The notes beneath the pieces are model-generated. The model searched no databases, was not told the DNA's origin, and worked only from the letters and a program-made list of their open reading frames with translations. From a bacterium (lineage in GTDB: Bacteria; Bacillota_I; Bacilli_A; Izemoplasmatales; UBA1188): 43,100 nucleotides of DNA. The translations under genes and the position numbers were made by a program. Shown one piece after another: positions 6,347 to 15,169 of the stretch. Location: assembly GCA_017960565.1 (NCBI GenBank), contig JAGCYY010000026.1, forward strand, positions 1-43,100, given 5' to 3'. Numbering within the stretch: the stretch's first letter is position 1; every line of letters starts with the position of its first letter.

Positions 6347-8800
6347 ATGAGAAAACGTACACTAATTACGATAATAATCTTAGCCTTTTTATTGCTAGCA
6401 TATTTAGGAATTTATTTTTTCGTATTTGATGAAAACCTAAAAAACAATATCTATATATTCTTACCAGTTTTAGGACTAGTAGTACCAATTGTATTTATGC
6501 TAGGTGGATATATCTTCTCAAACGTTAGAATGAATGAGAATATAAAACTCCAAAATGAACTAGAAGTAGAAAAAGAAATTACCCAGTCACTTGCAAAAAA
6601 CAATGAGGTTGTCTCAAAGAGATTACCAATTGGTTTTATTGTTTTTGATGAATCAAAAAATATTACATTCGCAAATGAATATGCAAAAGAAATATTCCAA
6701 ACAGCTCTTCTTGGGAAGAACATTGCTTTCCTATCTAAAGATTTAAACCAAGCTATAGGAAATGACAAGAATGAAGTAGAACTTGCAGTATATGATAGAA
6801 TCTACAAAACTACAATTCAATATGATGTGAGAAGTATCTATTTATTCGATATTACAGAAGAAAAGAATGCTAGAGAAAAATATGATATTTCAAGACCATC
6901 AATCGTCATCATATCTTTAGATAATGTTGATGAAACAATGAGTGGGCTTGATCTTAAAGGCAAGACAGACTTATTAGGTAAATATTATGTCGCTATTGAA
7001 AAATGGAGAGATAGATTTGGATTATATGTTTTATCTGACTCGTCTAATAAACAAGCATTTGTTGTGAAGAGAAATGATCTAGAAGGAATCATAAAAGATG
7101 ATTTTTCTATTTTAAGAGATATTGAACAAGTATCTAAACAAGAAGGTGTCGATATATCGCTTTCAATTGGTATAGGTACAAATTCAGAAGATTATAAAAC
7201 ACTCGGTTTCTATGCTGAAAAAGCTCTCGAATATGTCTATAGTAGAGGTGGAAATCAAGCTGTTGTTTATGATGGCGAAAAGCGATATGCATACGGTGCT
7301 AAAACAGCATCTCAGGAACGCGTATCTGAAAGCAAAACTAGGGCATTTGCTATTAAATTAATGGAAGAGATTAAAGCTGCATCATCTATAGTTGTATTGC
7401 CACATGACAACACAGATGCTGATGGCCTTGGCTCTGCTATAGGTTTATGTGAAATCTGTGAAAAGATTGGTACACCTGCAAAAGTTTTGATTAACCAACA
7501 ATCAACAGACTCGACAGTAAAAAAGATTATAGGTGCTGCAAGTACAGAATATGTTCCTTTAAGAAATGCTATAATATCTGAAGCTGAGCTTGAATCATTC
7601 TTTAAAGGCGCAACACTATTAATTGTCATCGACCATAATCAAATGAAGCACTCACCATCTAAGATTGTCTATAAAATGGCTAATAAAATCTATGTAATAG
7701 ACCATCATAGATTATCTGAAAATATGGACTTTACTGTGACAAACCAACTTCTTGATCCTAACGCATCAAGTGCTGTTGAAATCGTTGCAGAAATATCTGA
7801 AATGCTTCCACTTCAAATTACTTTTCCTCTATTCGTATCGACAGTTATGCTTGTTGGTATGATGATTGATACAAACAACTTTGCTCTTCATGTTTCTGAT
7901 AGAACATTTGCTGCCGCAAGTGTCCTTATGGCAAATGGCGCAGATCCATTTAGAGCAAAGATGTATTTAAGAGAAGATATCAACGATCAGAAAGAAAGAA
8001 TGAAACTTCTACAAAACGTTGAAATAGTTTATGACAAAGTAGCTATAGTCGTTGATACATCTGATCAAAAGACATCAAGAGAAAATCTCGCTAAAAATGC
8101 TGAATCTCTTCTTAATGTCGATAACATCGTTGCGTCATTCGCTATTGGTAAATTAGATACCAACATAACTGGTATAAGTGGAAGAAGTGATGGCTCATTT
8201 AACATTCACACAGAAATGGAAAAATTTGGTGGTGGTGGTCACTTTAATCAAGGTGCTGCTCAAGTCCAAAATAAAACAGTTGACGTTGTCCACCAAGAAT
8301 TATTAATGAATCTTGATAAAACAATCAAAGGAGATACAACAACTATGAGAGTAATCCTGAAAGAAGACGTTAAAAACCAAGGCAAGAAGGGAGACGTTAT
8401 TAAATGTACCCCTGGTTATGCAAACTACCTCTTGACAAAAGGTCTTGCAGTCGAAGCTAACTCAGCAAACATTGCTGCATTAGATGATGAAAAAGCAAGA
8501 GTTGAAAAACAACAAAAAGAAGAATTAGATGTTGCAAGAAAACTAAAAGAAATAGTTGATGAACTTGTAGTTATCATCAGAGTTAAAACAAGTGACAACG
8601 GAAGATTCTATGGTTCTGTAACTACTAAACAGATTTCAGAAGAATTAAACAAGCAACATGAAATTCTAATAGACAAGAGAAAGATATCTCTTCCTGAAGA
8701 AAAGATCGATTCCCTTGGTACATACAAATGCATAGTGAAACTTCACAAAGAAGTAGTTGCACTTCTAGTTATCGATGTTAAAGAAGAAAAGGAGGATTAA
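6347..8800 (+). CDS. gdpP: GdpP cyclic-di-AMP phosphodiesterase fused to ribosomal protein L9
   Basis: Single 817-codon frame covering two genes that are normally separate. Residues 1-666 are GdpP (YybT): two membrane helices (about 7-27 and 36-58), a PAS region, a degenerate GGDEF domain (SRGGNQAVVY), then DHH/DHHA1 with NTDADGLGS (D357, D359), VIDHHR (D452-H454), MMIDTNNF and FGGGGHFNQG. GdpP hydrolyses cyclic-di-AMP at the inner face of the membrane. Residues 667-817 are a complete L9, from MRVILKEDVKNQGKKGDV through GRFYGSVTTK and EILIDKRKISLPE. The junction has no linker. An internal AAAGGAG and an in-frame ATG sit exactly at the L9 start, so free L9 can probably also be made. gdpP-rplI-dnaB is the Bacillus gene order. 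A one-base sequence error or mutation could create the fusion (see findings). Confidence 0.95.
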   Translation: MRKRTLITIIILAFLLLAYLGIYFFVFDENLKNNIYIFLPVLGLVVPIVFMLGGYIFSNVRMNENIKLQNELEVEKEITQSLAKNNEVVSKRLPIGFIVFDESKNITFANEYAKEIFQTALLGKNIAFLSKDLNQAIGNDKNEVELAVYDRIYKTTIQYDVRSIYLFDITEEKNAREKYDISRPSIVIISLDNVDETMSGLDLKGKTDLLGKYYVAIEKWRDRFGLYVLSDSSNKQAFVVKRNDLEGIIKDDFSILRDIEQVSKQEGVDISLSIGIGTNSEDYKTLGFYAEKALEYVYSRGGNQAVVYDGEKRYAYGAKTASQERVSESKTRAFAIKLMEEIKAASSIVVLPHDNTDADGLGSAIGLCEICEKIGTPAKVLINQQSTDSTVKKIIGAASTEYVPLRNAIISEAELESFFKGATLLIVIDHNQMKHSPSKIVYKMANKIYVIDHHRLSENMDFTVTNQLLDPNASSAVEIVAEISEMLPLQITFPLFVSTVMLVGMMIDTNNFALHVSDRTFAAASVLMANGADPFRAKMYLREDINDQKERMKLLQNVEIVYDKVAIVVDTSDQKTSRENLAKNAESLLNVDNIVASFAIGKLDTNITGISGRSDGSFNIHTEMEKFGGGGHFNQGAAQVQNKTVDVVHQELLMNLDKTIKGDTTTMRVILKEDVKNQGKKGDVIKCTPGYANYLLTKGLAVEANSANIAALDDEKARVEKQQKEELDVARKLKEIVDELVVIIRVKTSDNGRFYGSVTTKQISEELNKQHEILIDKRKISLPEEKIDSLGTYKCIVKLHKEVVALLVIDVKEEKED
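8327..8347 (+). promoter_or_regulatory. Internal Shine-Dalgarno and ATG for L9
   Basis: AAAGGAG at 8327-8333, 11 nt, then ATG at 8345 in the same frame as gdpP (codon 667). The spacing is slightly long but within the working range. Confidence 0.7.
8345..8800 (+). CDS. rplI: 50S ribosomal protein L9 (internal start within the gdpP fusion)
   Basis: Large-subunit protein with an N-terminal 23S rRNA-binding domain, a long helix and a C-terminal globular domain. Initiation at the internal ATG would yield 151 aa, the normal L9 length, beginning MRVILKEDV like other L9 proteins. The C-terminal domain is well conserved (GRFYGSVTTKQI, IDKRKISLPEEKIDSLGTY, VKLHKEVVALL). The N-domain signature normally reads GYARNYLIPKGLA; here it is GYANYLLTKGLA, one residue shorter, with the conserved Arg and Pro missing. 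Followed by dnaB after 3 bases, as expected for an rplI-dnaB pair. Confidence 0.75.
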   Translation: MRVILKEDVKNQGKKGDVIKCTPGYANYLLTKGLAVEANSANIAALDDEKARVEKQQKEELDVARKLKEIVDELVVIIRVKTSDNGRFYGSVTTKQISEELNKQHEILIDKRKISLPEEKIDSLGTYKCIVKLHKEVVALLVIDVKEEKED

Positions 8801-8803
8801 TTA

Positions 8804-10138
8804 ATGCCTGAACAAAAAATCCTAGCCAACAAAGATGCTGAACAATCAATTCTTGGTTCAGTGTTTTATGATGAATCAACAATCAAACTTTTGTTTGATA
8901 AATTGAAACCATCTGATTTTTATTATCTTCGTCATCAAATCATCTACGATACAATGCTTAGTCTCTTTAAGAGAACTATGCCTATCGACACTACTACAGT
9001 TATTTCAGCACTTGAAGATGTTAAAAAATTAAATGATTGTGGTGGTGCAGAATATATCTTTGGATTGATGGATGCTGTTCCATCAATATCAAATATTGAA
9101 TCATATATCAACATCGTAAAAGACAAAGCTGTACAAAGAAATGTTGTACAACTTTGTAATGACATCATTAAAGAATCGAGCGAAGAAATTCCTGATAGTA
9201 AAGTTTTCTTAGATAATATCGAAAAAAGGGTCTTCCAAGTAACAAGCGAAAGATCTGTAAGTGAATTTGTTGAAATTGGTGATTTATTAAATGATGTAAC
9301 ACAAAAAATCCAACAAAACGCTCAAAACGATGGTGATGTAATCGGCCTTGATACCGGATATCACAAATTAAATAACCTAACATTAGGCTTTCAAGGATCA
9401 CAACTTATAATACTTGCGGCTAGACCATCAATGGGTAAAACAGCTCTAGGCCTAAATATTGCATGCAATATTGCATCTTTAAAATCAAAGCCATATGTTG
9501 CATTCTTCTCACTAGAAATGGGTCTTGATCAACTCGCTCTTCGTCTTATCTCACAAAAGAGTAATATCAACCAAAATGAACTGAAAACCGGAAAATTTTC
9601 AGACGCAAGTGCTTGGAATAGAATCAATTATGCTGTATCTGAACTCCAAAATTGCAACCTATTATTTGATGACAGTGGTACTGCATCTGTTCAAGATTTA
9701 AGAAGTTTATGTCGTAAAAAGAAGAGTGAAGGTAAACTTGATTTTGTTGTAATTGACTATCTTCAATTATTAAAATCAACATCTCACTATGAAAACCGTG
9801 TTCAAGAAGTATCAGAAATCTCAAGAACATTAAAACAAATGGCAAAAGAACTAGATGTTCCAGTTCTTGCCTTATCACAGCTTTCAAGAACGATAGAGAG
9901 CCGTACAGATAAACACCCTGTAATGTCAGACCTCCGTGAATCTGGATCTATCGAACAAGATGCCGATATCGTAATGTTCATCTATCGTGATGATTATTAT
10001 AAAAAAGAAGCTAGTGAAAAACCTAATATCGCTGATATTGAAATCGCTAAAAACCGTAGTGGTATGATCGGTAAATTTGAACTCATATTTAGAGCTGAAT
10101 GTACTAACTTTATCGATATGGAAGAGAGAGGAAACTAA
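8804..10138 (+). CDS. dnaB: Replicative DNA helicase DnaB
   Basis: Hexameric 5'-3' helicase that drives the replication fork and recruits primase. The N-terminal domain (residues 1-110) begins with NKDAEQSILGSVFYDE. The RecA-like C-terminal domain holds Walker A ARPSMGKTALGLN (K212), FFSLEMG, Walker B VVIDYLQLL, and LALSQLSR followed by SDLRESGSIEQDADIVMF. Length 444 aa is standard, with no intein. Separated from the gdpP-rplI frame by 3 bases, with AAGGAGG inside the previous frame's end, so co-translation is likely. prfA follows after 5 bases. Confidence 0.98.
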   Translation: MPEQKILANKDAEQSILGSVFYDESTIKLLFDKLKPSDFYYLRHQIIYDTMLSLFKRTMPIDTTTVISALEDVKKLNDCGGAEYIFGLMDAVPSISNIESYINIVKDKAVQRNVVQLCNDIIKESSEEIPDSKVFLDNIEKRVFQVTSERSVSEFVEIGDLLNDVTQKIQQNAQNDGDVIGLDTGYHKLNNLTLGFQGSQLIILAARPSMGKTALGLNIACNIASLKSKPYVAFFSLEMGLDQLALRLISQKSNINQNELKTGKFSDASAWNRINYAVSELQNCNLLFDDSGTASVQDLRSLCRKKKSEGKLDFVVIDYLQLLKSTSHYENRVQEVSEISRTLKQMAKELDVPVLALSQLSRTIESRTDKHPVMSDLRESGSIEQDADIVMFIYRDDYYKKEASEKPNIADIEIAKNRSGMIGKFELIFRAECTNFIDMEERGN

Positions 10139-10143
10139 TTTTT

Positions 10144-11217
10144 ATGCTTATCACAACTCGTTTGGATCAAATTGAAAAGAGAGCTAGTTTTATTCAAGAA
10201 GAATTATTAAAACCAGAACTCCAACAAAATATTAAAAAAATGACAGAGCTTTCTAAAGAATTATCATCATATGATAAGGTTCTTTCAGCATATAATGAAT
10301 ATAAAAAGTTAGTATCATCTCTTGATGAACTAAAAGCGATGTCTTTAGATCCTGATCCAGAAATAAGCGAAATTGCCATTCAAGAACTCGATGAAAGCAA
10401 GAATCGAATCGAATCTTTAGAAAAAGAAATTCAAATTCTTTTAATTCCTAAAGATCCTAATGACGAGAAAAACGTTATTATGCAAATAAGAGGTGCTGCC
10501 GGTGGGGATGAAGCAAACATCTTTGCTGGAGACTTGTATAGAATGTATTCTAAATATTGTGAAAGTCATAACTTTAAGATTCAAGTTACCAATGCTGAAA
10601 TCTGTGAAGCAGGAGGCTTTTCACAAATAGAATTAATAATAACTGGAAATGGTGCTTATTCAAAACTTAAATATGAATCAGGTGTTCATAGGGTTCAGCG
10701 TATTCCAATCACAGAAACATCAGGAAGAATTCATACATCGACCGCAACCGTACTTGTAATACCTGAGGCTGAAGATGTTGATTTTGAATTAAATATGGAA
10801 GAGATAAGAGTAGATATTTTCCACTCATCAGGAGCCGGTGGGCAAGGTGTTAACACCACTTCTTCAGCAATCCGTGTAACACATTTACCAACTGGTACAA
10901 TCGTTACTTGCCAAGATGAGAGAAGTCAGCATGAAAACAAAGCTCAAGCATTAAAAGTTTTAAAGTCTAGACTTTATGACAGAATGATGAGAGAAAAAGA
11001 AGAAAAAGAAGGTGCTGAAAGATTATCAAAAATTGGTACAGGTGATAGAAGTGAAAAAATCAGAACTTACAACTATCCTCAAAATAGAATCACAGATCAT
11101 AGAATCAACTTCACCATCCAACAATTAGATAGAGTTATGGAAGGAAAACTCGATCCAATAATCGATGCTCTATCAAATGAAGAACTAAATAGAAAACTAG
11201 AAAACAAAGACGAATAA
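10144..11217 (+). CDS. prfA: Peptide chain release factor 1
   Basis: Reads UAA and UAG stop codons and triggers peptide release. Diagnostic features are RGAAGGDEANIFAGDLYRM near residue 117, the tripeptide-anticodon region reading IPITETSGRIHTSTATV (PIT where PAT or PVT is usual), and the GGQ loop SSGAGGQGVNTTSSA with GGQ at residues 232-234. Length 357 aa is normal. Binding site GAGAGGAAAC. Its stop overlaps the prmC start by one base (TAATG), the classic release factor and methyltransferase pairing. Confidence 0.98.
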   Translation: MLITTRLDQIEKRASFIQEELLKPELQQNIKKMTELSKELSSYDKVLSAYNEYKKLVSSLDELKAMSLDPDPEISEIAIQELDESKNRIESLEKEIQILLIPKDPNDEKNVIMQIRGAAGGDEANIFAGDLYRMYSKYCESHNFKIQVTNAEICEAGGFSQIELIITGNGAYSKLKYESGVHRVQRIPITETSGRIHTSTATVLVIPEAEDVDFELNMEEIRVDIFHSSGAGGQGVNTTSSAIRVTHLPTGTIVTCQDERSQHENKAQALKVLKSRLYDRMMREKEEKEGAERLSKIGTGDRSEKIRTYNYPQNRITDHRINFTIQQLDRVMEGKLDPIIDALSNEELNRKLENKDE

Positions 11218-12065
11218 TGACTTATAACGAACTCTTAAAAAAAGCCGAAAGAAAAGCTCAAAAATATAAAATGGAGAAGACTGCTGTAAAAAGCCTTCTC
11301 CTTTTTGCATCCAACATGGAACCATCTAAATTATATTTATCATTAAATGAAGAATGCCCGCCTGAAACTGAATCTAAATTTAAAGCTTATGTTGATGAAT
11401 ATACTATAAATAATAGACCAGTGCAATATATAATAGGATACGCTTATTTTTATGGTTATAAAATATTAGTAAATGAAGGAACTTTAATCCCAAGATGGGA
11501 GACTGAAGAGCTTACTAATAATATACTTATATATTATGATAGATATTTTAAGGGAAAAAAGGTTAAAACACTTGATCTTGGGACAGGTTCTGGCGCAATT
11601 GCGATCGCCCTTAAAAAAGAAGAACCAAACATGGATGTTTATGCATCTGACATATCTGAGGATGCAATTAATGAGGCAAAAAAAAGCGCAAAACTAAATG
11701 ATTGTGATATCGATTTTAGAGTCGGTTCATGGTTTGAACCATTTAGTGAAGACGAAAAATTTGATATTATTGTATCTAATCCACCATATCTCACTACGAC
11801 AGAATATGTAGAAGATATTGTAAAAAACAATGAACCTGATGTTGCTTTATATGGCGGAAGCGATGGACTCAAGTTCTATCGTATCATCTTAGAAAACGCA
11901 AGAAAGTATGTAAATGAAAACAAATTCATCATCGGATTTGAACATGGATATGATAAAAAAGAAGAGCTAAACTTCATCATAAAAACACATTTCAATGATG
12001 TAAAAATAGTGAATTTAAAAGACTCAATGAATCGTGATAGAATGACCATTATTATTAAAGAATAA
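11217..12065 (+). CDS. prmC: Release factor glutamine methyltransferase
   Basis: SAM-dependent enzyme that methylates the Gln of the GGQ motif in release factors. Motif I is DLGTGSGAIAIAL, and the catalytic NPPY motif appears as SNPPYLT near residue 186. The N-terminal helical domain binds the release factor. The family's PRxxTE motif reads IPRWETEEL. Length 282 aa is typical. Overlaps prfA by one base. The descending arm of the transcription terminator overlaps its last codons and stop. Confidence 0.96.
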   Translation: MTYNELLKKAERKAQKYKMEKTAVKSLLLFASNMEPSKLYLSLNEECPPETESKFKAYVDEYTINNRPVQYIIGYAYFYGYKILVNEGTLIPRWETEELTNNILIYYDRYFKGKKVKTLDLGTGSGAIAIALKKEEPNMDVYASDISEDAINEAKKSAKLNDCDIDFRVGSWFEPFSEDEKFDIIVSNPPYLTTTEYVEDIVKNNEPDVALYGGSDGLKFYRIILENARKYVNENKFIIGFEHGYDKKEELNFIIKTHFNDVKIVNLKDSMNRDRMTIIIKE

Positions 12066-12078
12066 TGGTCAATTTTTT
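12043..12078 (+). terminator. Terminator overlapping the end of prmC
   Basis: Perfect 11-bp stem TGACCATTATT / AATAATGGTCA (12043-12053 / 12061-12071) with a 7-nt loop and a following T run. The stop codon of prmC (12063-12065) lies in the descending arm. Confidence 0.92.
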
Positions 12079-12093
12079 ATCAAAATTTTTTTG

Positions 12094-12124
12094 TTGACTA
12101 GACCATATTTAGTATGCTTATAAT
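12094..12124 (+). promoter_or_regulatory. Promoter of topA
   Basis: -35 TTGACT (12094-12099) and -10 TATAAT (12119-12124). The spacer is 19 bp, slightly long, with TATG just upstream of the -10. The AAAGGAGG binding site follows. Confidence 0.6.
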
Positions 12125-12150
12125 TATTAACAGTTAAAGGAGGGCAGCGC

Positions 12151-14121
12151 ATGAATCTAGTAATTGTTGAGTCTCCAAGCAAGACAAAAACTATCAAAGA
12201 GTTTCTTGGTAAAGACTATGAAGTTACAGCTACTATGGGTCATATAAGAGATATTGCAAACACTGGTTTATATAATCTCGGACTTGACTTTGAAAATAAT
12301 TATAAGCCAATATTCGAAATAATCCCTCACCAACATAAAACAGTAGATAGTTTAAATAAATATGTTGCTAAGGCAGACAAAATCTTCCTTGCAACCGACC
12401 CAGATAGAGAAGGTGAAGCAATCAGCTGGCACCTAAAAGAAGTTCTTAATACAGGCAATAAACCAGTAAAAAGAATAGAATTTAACGAAATCACTGAACC
12501 AGCTATTTTAGAAGCCATAAATAATCCACGTGACATCGATATGAATCTATATCATAGTCAAGAAACACGCAAAATTATGGATAGAATAATAGGTTATAGA
12601 TTAACTGGTGTACTCAAAAAGGCGACAGGAATCAATTCTAATACTGCAGGAAGAGTTCAAAGCGCAACACTTAGAATAATTGTCGACAAGCAAAAAGACA
12701 TAGATGCTTTCATTCCAGAAAAATTCTATGAGATTGAAGTTCAATTTAGACACTTCAAGGCAAAATTAACAGATCCTCTTCATCCAACAAAACCATTGAT
12801 TCTAAAAGATGAAGAAGAAGCTAACAAAATAATCGCATCTTTAAACAATGAATATATAGTAAAAGAAATAAAATTTGGAGAAAGAGTTGAAAAAGCTCCA
12901 CTCCCATTTACGACATCAACATTAACTCAAGCAGCTTTAAATAGATATAGTATGTCTGCGAAAAAGACCTCAAGAATTGCCCAAGAATTATATGAAGGTA
13001 TTGAAGTAAATGGAAAGCATATAGCATTTATCACATATATGCGTACAGATTCGACAAGATTAAGCGATGTATTTAAACGCAGTCTTGCAGGTTATATAAA
13101 AACCGTATATGGTCCAGATGACCTCGGGTATGCTCATACATTTAATAACGGCAAAATTCAAGATGCTCACGAGGCTATAAGACCAGTTTCTCTAAACCAA
13201 ACCCCAGAAAAAGTTGAAAAATATCTAAATAAAGATCAATTCAATCTATATAAGTTAATCTTCACTCAAACTGTTGCATCAATGATGAAGGATGCCTTCT
13301 TTGAAACAAAGACAGTATATCTAGAAAACAACAATCACCTATTTTCAGTAACTTTTGAAAAGCCAATTTCTAGGGGCTTTAGAAAAGTAAAAGAAAAAGG
13401 CGATGATGAACCAAAATATTATTTTAATCATGAAGTATCTGAAACAATGAAGCCAACTCATGATCCAAAAATATTATTTAAAGAAACAGAAGGTCCAAAA
13501 CCTTTCACAGAAGCAACTATTATTAAAGAAATGGAAGCGCGCGGAATTGGTCGCCCTTCAACATATTCAAGCACAATTGAAAATCTCAAAACTAAACACT
13601 ACATAGAAATTCATAAAAAAAGCATTATTCCTACAAAAAACGGTATTGCATCTGTCGCATTTCTTGAAAAGAACTTTGACAGCATTATCAATGTTAACTA
13701 CACTGCTTCAATGGAAAAAGAACTCGATGATATCGCGACAGGCACCGCTGATGAATTTTCGACAGTAGATAGTTTCTATAAAACCTTTAATGAAATTTAT
13801 GATAAGGTTGGTTCACTCACAATCCCTACAGGAGAAGTATGTCCTATTTGTGGATCTTCTATGGTATATAAAGGAAATACAAAAGGAATATTCGAGGCAT
13901 GTGGCAATTATCCTAGTTGTAAATACATTAAAAAAGCTGAAAAAGAAGAATCAAATGAGAATGCAGAAATCAAAATAGAATGTCCAGAATGCCACAAAGG
14001 TTTTCTAGTTCCAAGAATCGCAAAAAAAGGAAAACATAAAGGAAAAACATTCTACGGATGTTCAAATTTTCCTGATTGTACATTTGTAATTTCTGATCTT
14101 AAAGGATTTACAAAAAAGTAA
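12151..14121 (+). CDS. topA: DNA topoisomerase I
   Basis: Type IA topoisomerase that relaxes negative supercoils. The N-terminal TOPRIM domain starts MNLVIVESPSKTKTIKEFLG, with the acidic triad in ATDPDREGEAISWHL. The catalytic tyrosine is Y296 in ITYMRTDSTRLSD. Further family segments are DAHEAIRPV and GIGRPSTYSSTIENL. The C-terminus has two four-cysteine zinc fingers (CPICGSS...CGNYPSC and CPECHKG...CSNFPDC). Length 656 aa fits low-GC Gram-positives. Own promoter and strong AAAGGAGG site; the stop codon lies inside its terminator. Confidence 0.98.
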   Translation: MNLVIVESPSKTKTIKEFLGKDYEVTATMGHIRDIANTGLYNLGLDFENNYKPIFEIIPHQHKTVDSLNKYVAKADKIFLATDPDREGEAISWHLKEVLNTGNKPVKRIEFNEITEPAILEAINNPRDIDMNLYHSQETRKIMDRIIGYRLTGVLKKATGINSNTAGRVQSATLRIIVDKQKDIDAFIPEKFYEIEVQFRHFKAKLTDPLHPTKPLILKDEEEANKIIASLNNEYIVKEIKFGERVEKAPLPFTTSTLTQAALNRYSMSAKKTSRIAQELYEGIEVNGKHIAFITYMRTDSTRLSDVFKRSLAGYIKTVYGPDDLGYAHTFNNGKIQDAHEAIRPVSLNQTPEKVEKYLNKDQFNLYKLIFTQTVASMMKDAFFETKTVYLENNNHLFSVTFEKPISRGFRKVKEKGDDEPKYYFNHEVSETMKPTHDPKILFKETEGPKPFTEATIIKEMEARGIGRPSTYSSTIENLKTKHYIEIHKKSIIPTKNGIASVAFLEKNFDSIINVNYTASMEKELDDIATGTADEFSTVDSFYKTFNEIYDKVGSLTIPTGEVCPICGSSMVYKGNTKGIFEACGNYPSCKYIKKAEKEESNENAEIKIECPECHKGFLVPRIAKKGKHKGKTFYGCSNFPDCTFVISDLKGFTKK

Positions 14122-14148
14122 GAAAGTGTATAAACTTTCTTATTTTTT
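14119..14148 (+). terminator. Terminator overlapping the topA stop codon
   Basis: TAAGAAAGT / ACTTTCTTA (14119-14127 / 14134-14142), 6-nt loop, then TTTTTT. The first three bases of the stem are the topA TAA. Confidence 0.9.
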
Positions 14149-14156
14149 ATATGATA

Positions 14157-14165
14157 TGTTATAAT
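14157..14165 (+). promoter_or_regulatory. Extended -10 promoter of ftsY-ylxM-ffh
   Basis: TG (14157-14158), T, TATAAT (14160-14165); the weak -35 falls within the preceding terminator. Confidence 0.75.
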
Positions 14166-14188
14166 GATATAGTATGAAAAGGTGACTT

Positions 14189-15169
14189 ATGGGATTCTTT
14201 AAAAATTTATTCAAATCAAGAGAAGAAAGACAAAAAGCTAAAAAAATGGAACTAGGTCTAAAAAAGACTAAGACCTATTCTTTTTCTAATCTTAAAAATC
14301 TCTTAGAATCAAAAAAGAAAGTTGATGAAGCATTCTTAAATGAACTTGAAGAAGTATTAATTCTATCTGATATGGGAATGGATTTCACAAATCAGTATAT
14401 GGAAGCATTAAGAAAAGATATCAAGAAACATAGAATCCAAAGCGTTGATGAACTAAAAGGGGTTTTATTTGAAAACTTCTACAACATGTATAAAGGCAGA
14501 GAAAATCAAAAACTTAACATAGCTAAAACAGGCCCTACAGTATATTTATTTATGGGTGTAAATGGCAGTGGTAAGACAACATCCATTGCCAAAATGGCTT
14601 ATAGACTAAAAAACGAAGGCAAGAAAGTTTTACTTGCTGCCGGTGATACTTTTAGAGCTGCAGCCCGCGAACAACTTGAAACATGGGGTGAAAGATTAGG
14701 TATTGAAGTAGTATCTAAACCTGATGGTTCAGATCCTTCAAGTGTCATCTTCGAAGCCATAAAAAAAGCGAAATCAGAAAATTATGATTATCTTCTTTGC
14801 GATACTGCAGGAAGACTTCAAACTAAAGTTAATCTAATGAAAGAATTAGAAAAAATTTATAGGATAATCGGAAGAGATATAGCCGATGCTCCACACGAAG
14901 CATTCCTAGTTATCGATGCCACTACTGGTCAAAACGGTCTAAATCAAGCAAAAGTATTCAATGAAGTAGCTAAAGTATCTGGAGTTATTCTAACTAAACT
15001 TGATGGTTCATCAAAAGGTGGTGTAGTTCTATCTATCAGTAACACCTTAGGTATTCCTGTAAAACTCTATGGATTTGGTGAAAAACAAGAAGACTTTGAT
15101 GTTTTTGATATCGATTCATATCTATATTCAATATTTAATGGTGTCTTATTTGAAGAGAGTGGTGAATAA
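14189..15169 (+). CDS. ftsY: Signal recognition particle receptor FtsY
   Basis: SRP GTPase at the membrane that receives ribosome-nascent chain complexes from Ffh. It has the short basic N-terminus of Gram-positive FtsY (MGFFKNLFKSREERQKAKK) without the long acidic A domain, then the N domain and G domain: P-loop GVNGSGKTTSIAKMAY, DTFRAAAREQLE, CDTAGRLQ, TKLDGSSKGG and GFGEKQEDFDVFD. Length 326 aa. Its stop overlaps the ylxM start by one base, and ffh follows, so the whole protein-targeting module is one operon. Confidence 0.98.
   Translation: MGFFKNLFKSREERQKAKKMELGLKKTKTYSFSNLKNLLESKKKVDEAFLNELEEVLILSDMGMDFTNQYMEALRKDIKKHRIQSVDELKGVLFENFYNMYKGRENQKLNIAKTGPTVYLFMGVNGSGKTTSIAKMAYRLKNEGKKVLLAAGDTFRAAAREQLETWGERLGIEVVSKPDGSDPSSVIFEAIKKAKSENYDYLLCDTAGRLQTKVNLMKELEKIYRIIGRDIADAPHEAFLVIDATTGQNGLNQAKVFNEVAKVSGVILTKLDGSSKGGVVLSISNTLGIPVKLYGFGEKQEDFDVFDIDSYLYSIFNGVLFEESGE

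Noticed and set aside
6451-6768. Minus-strand frame opposite the gdpP membrane/PAS region
   Set aside because: Shadow of a conserved gene; no start signals or recognisable domain.
13790-13978. Overlapping plus-strand frame within topA
   Set aside because: Out-of-frame reading of the zinc-finger region; topA is continuous through it.
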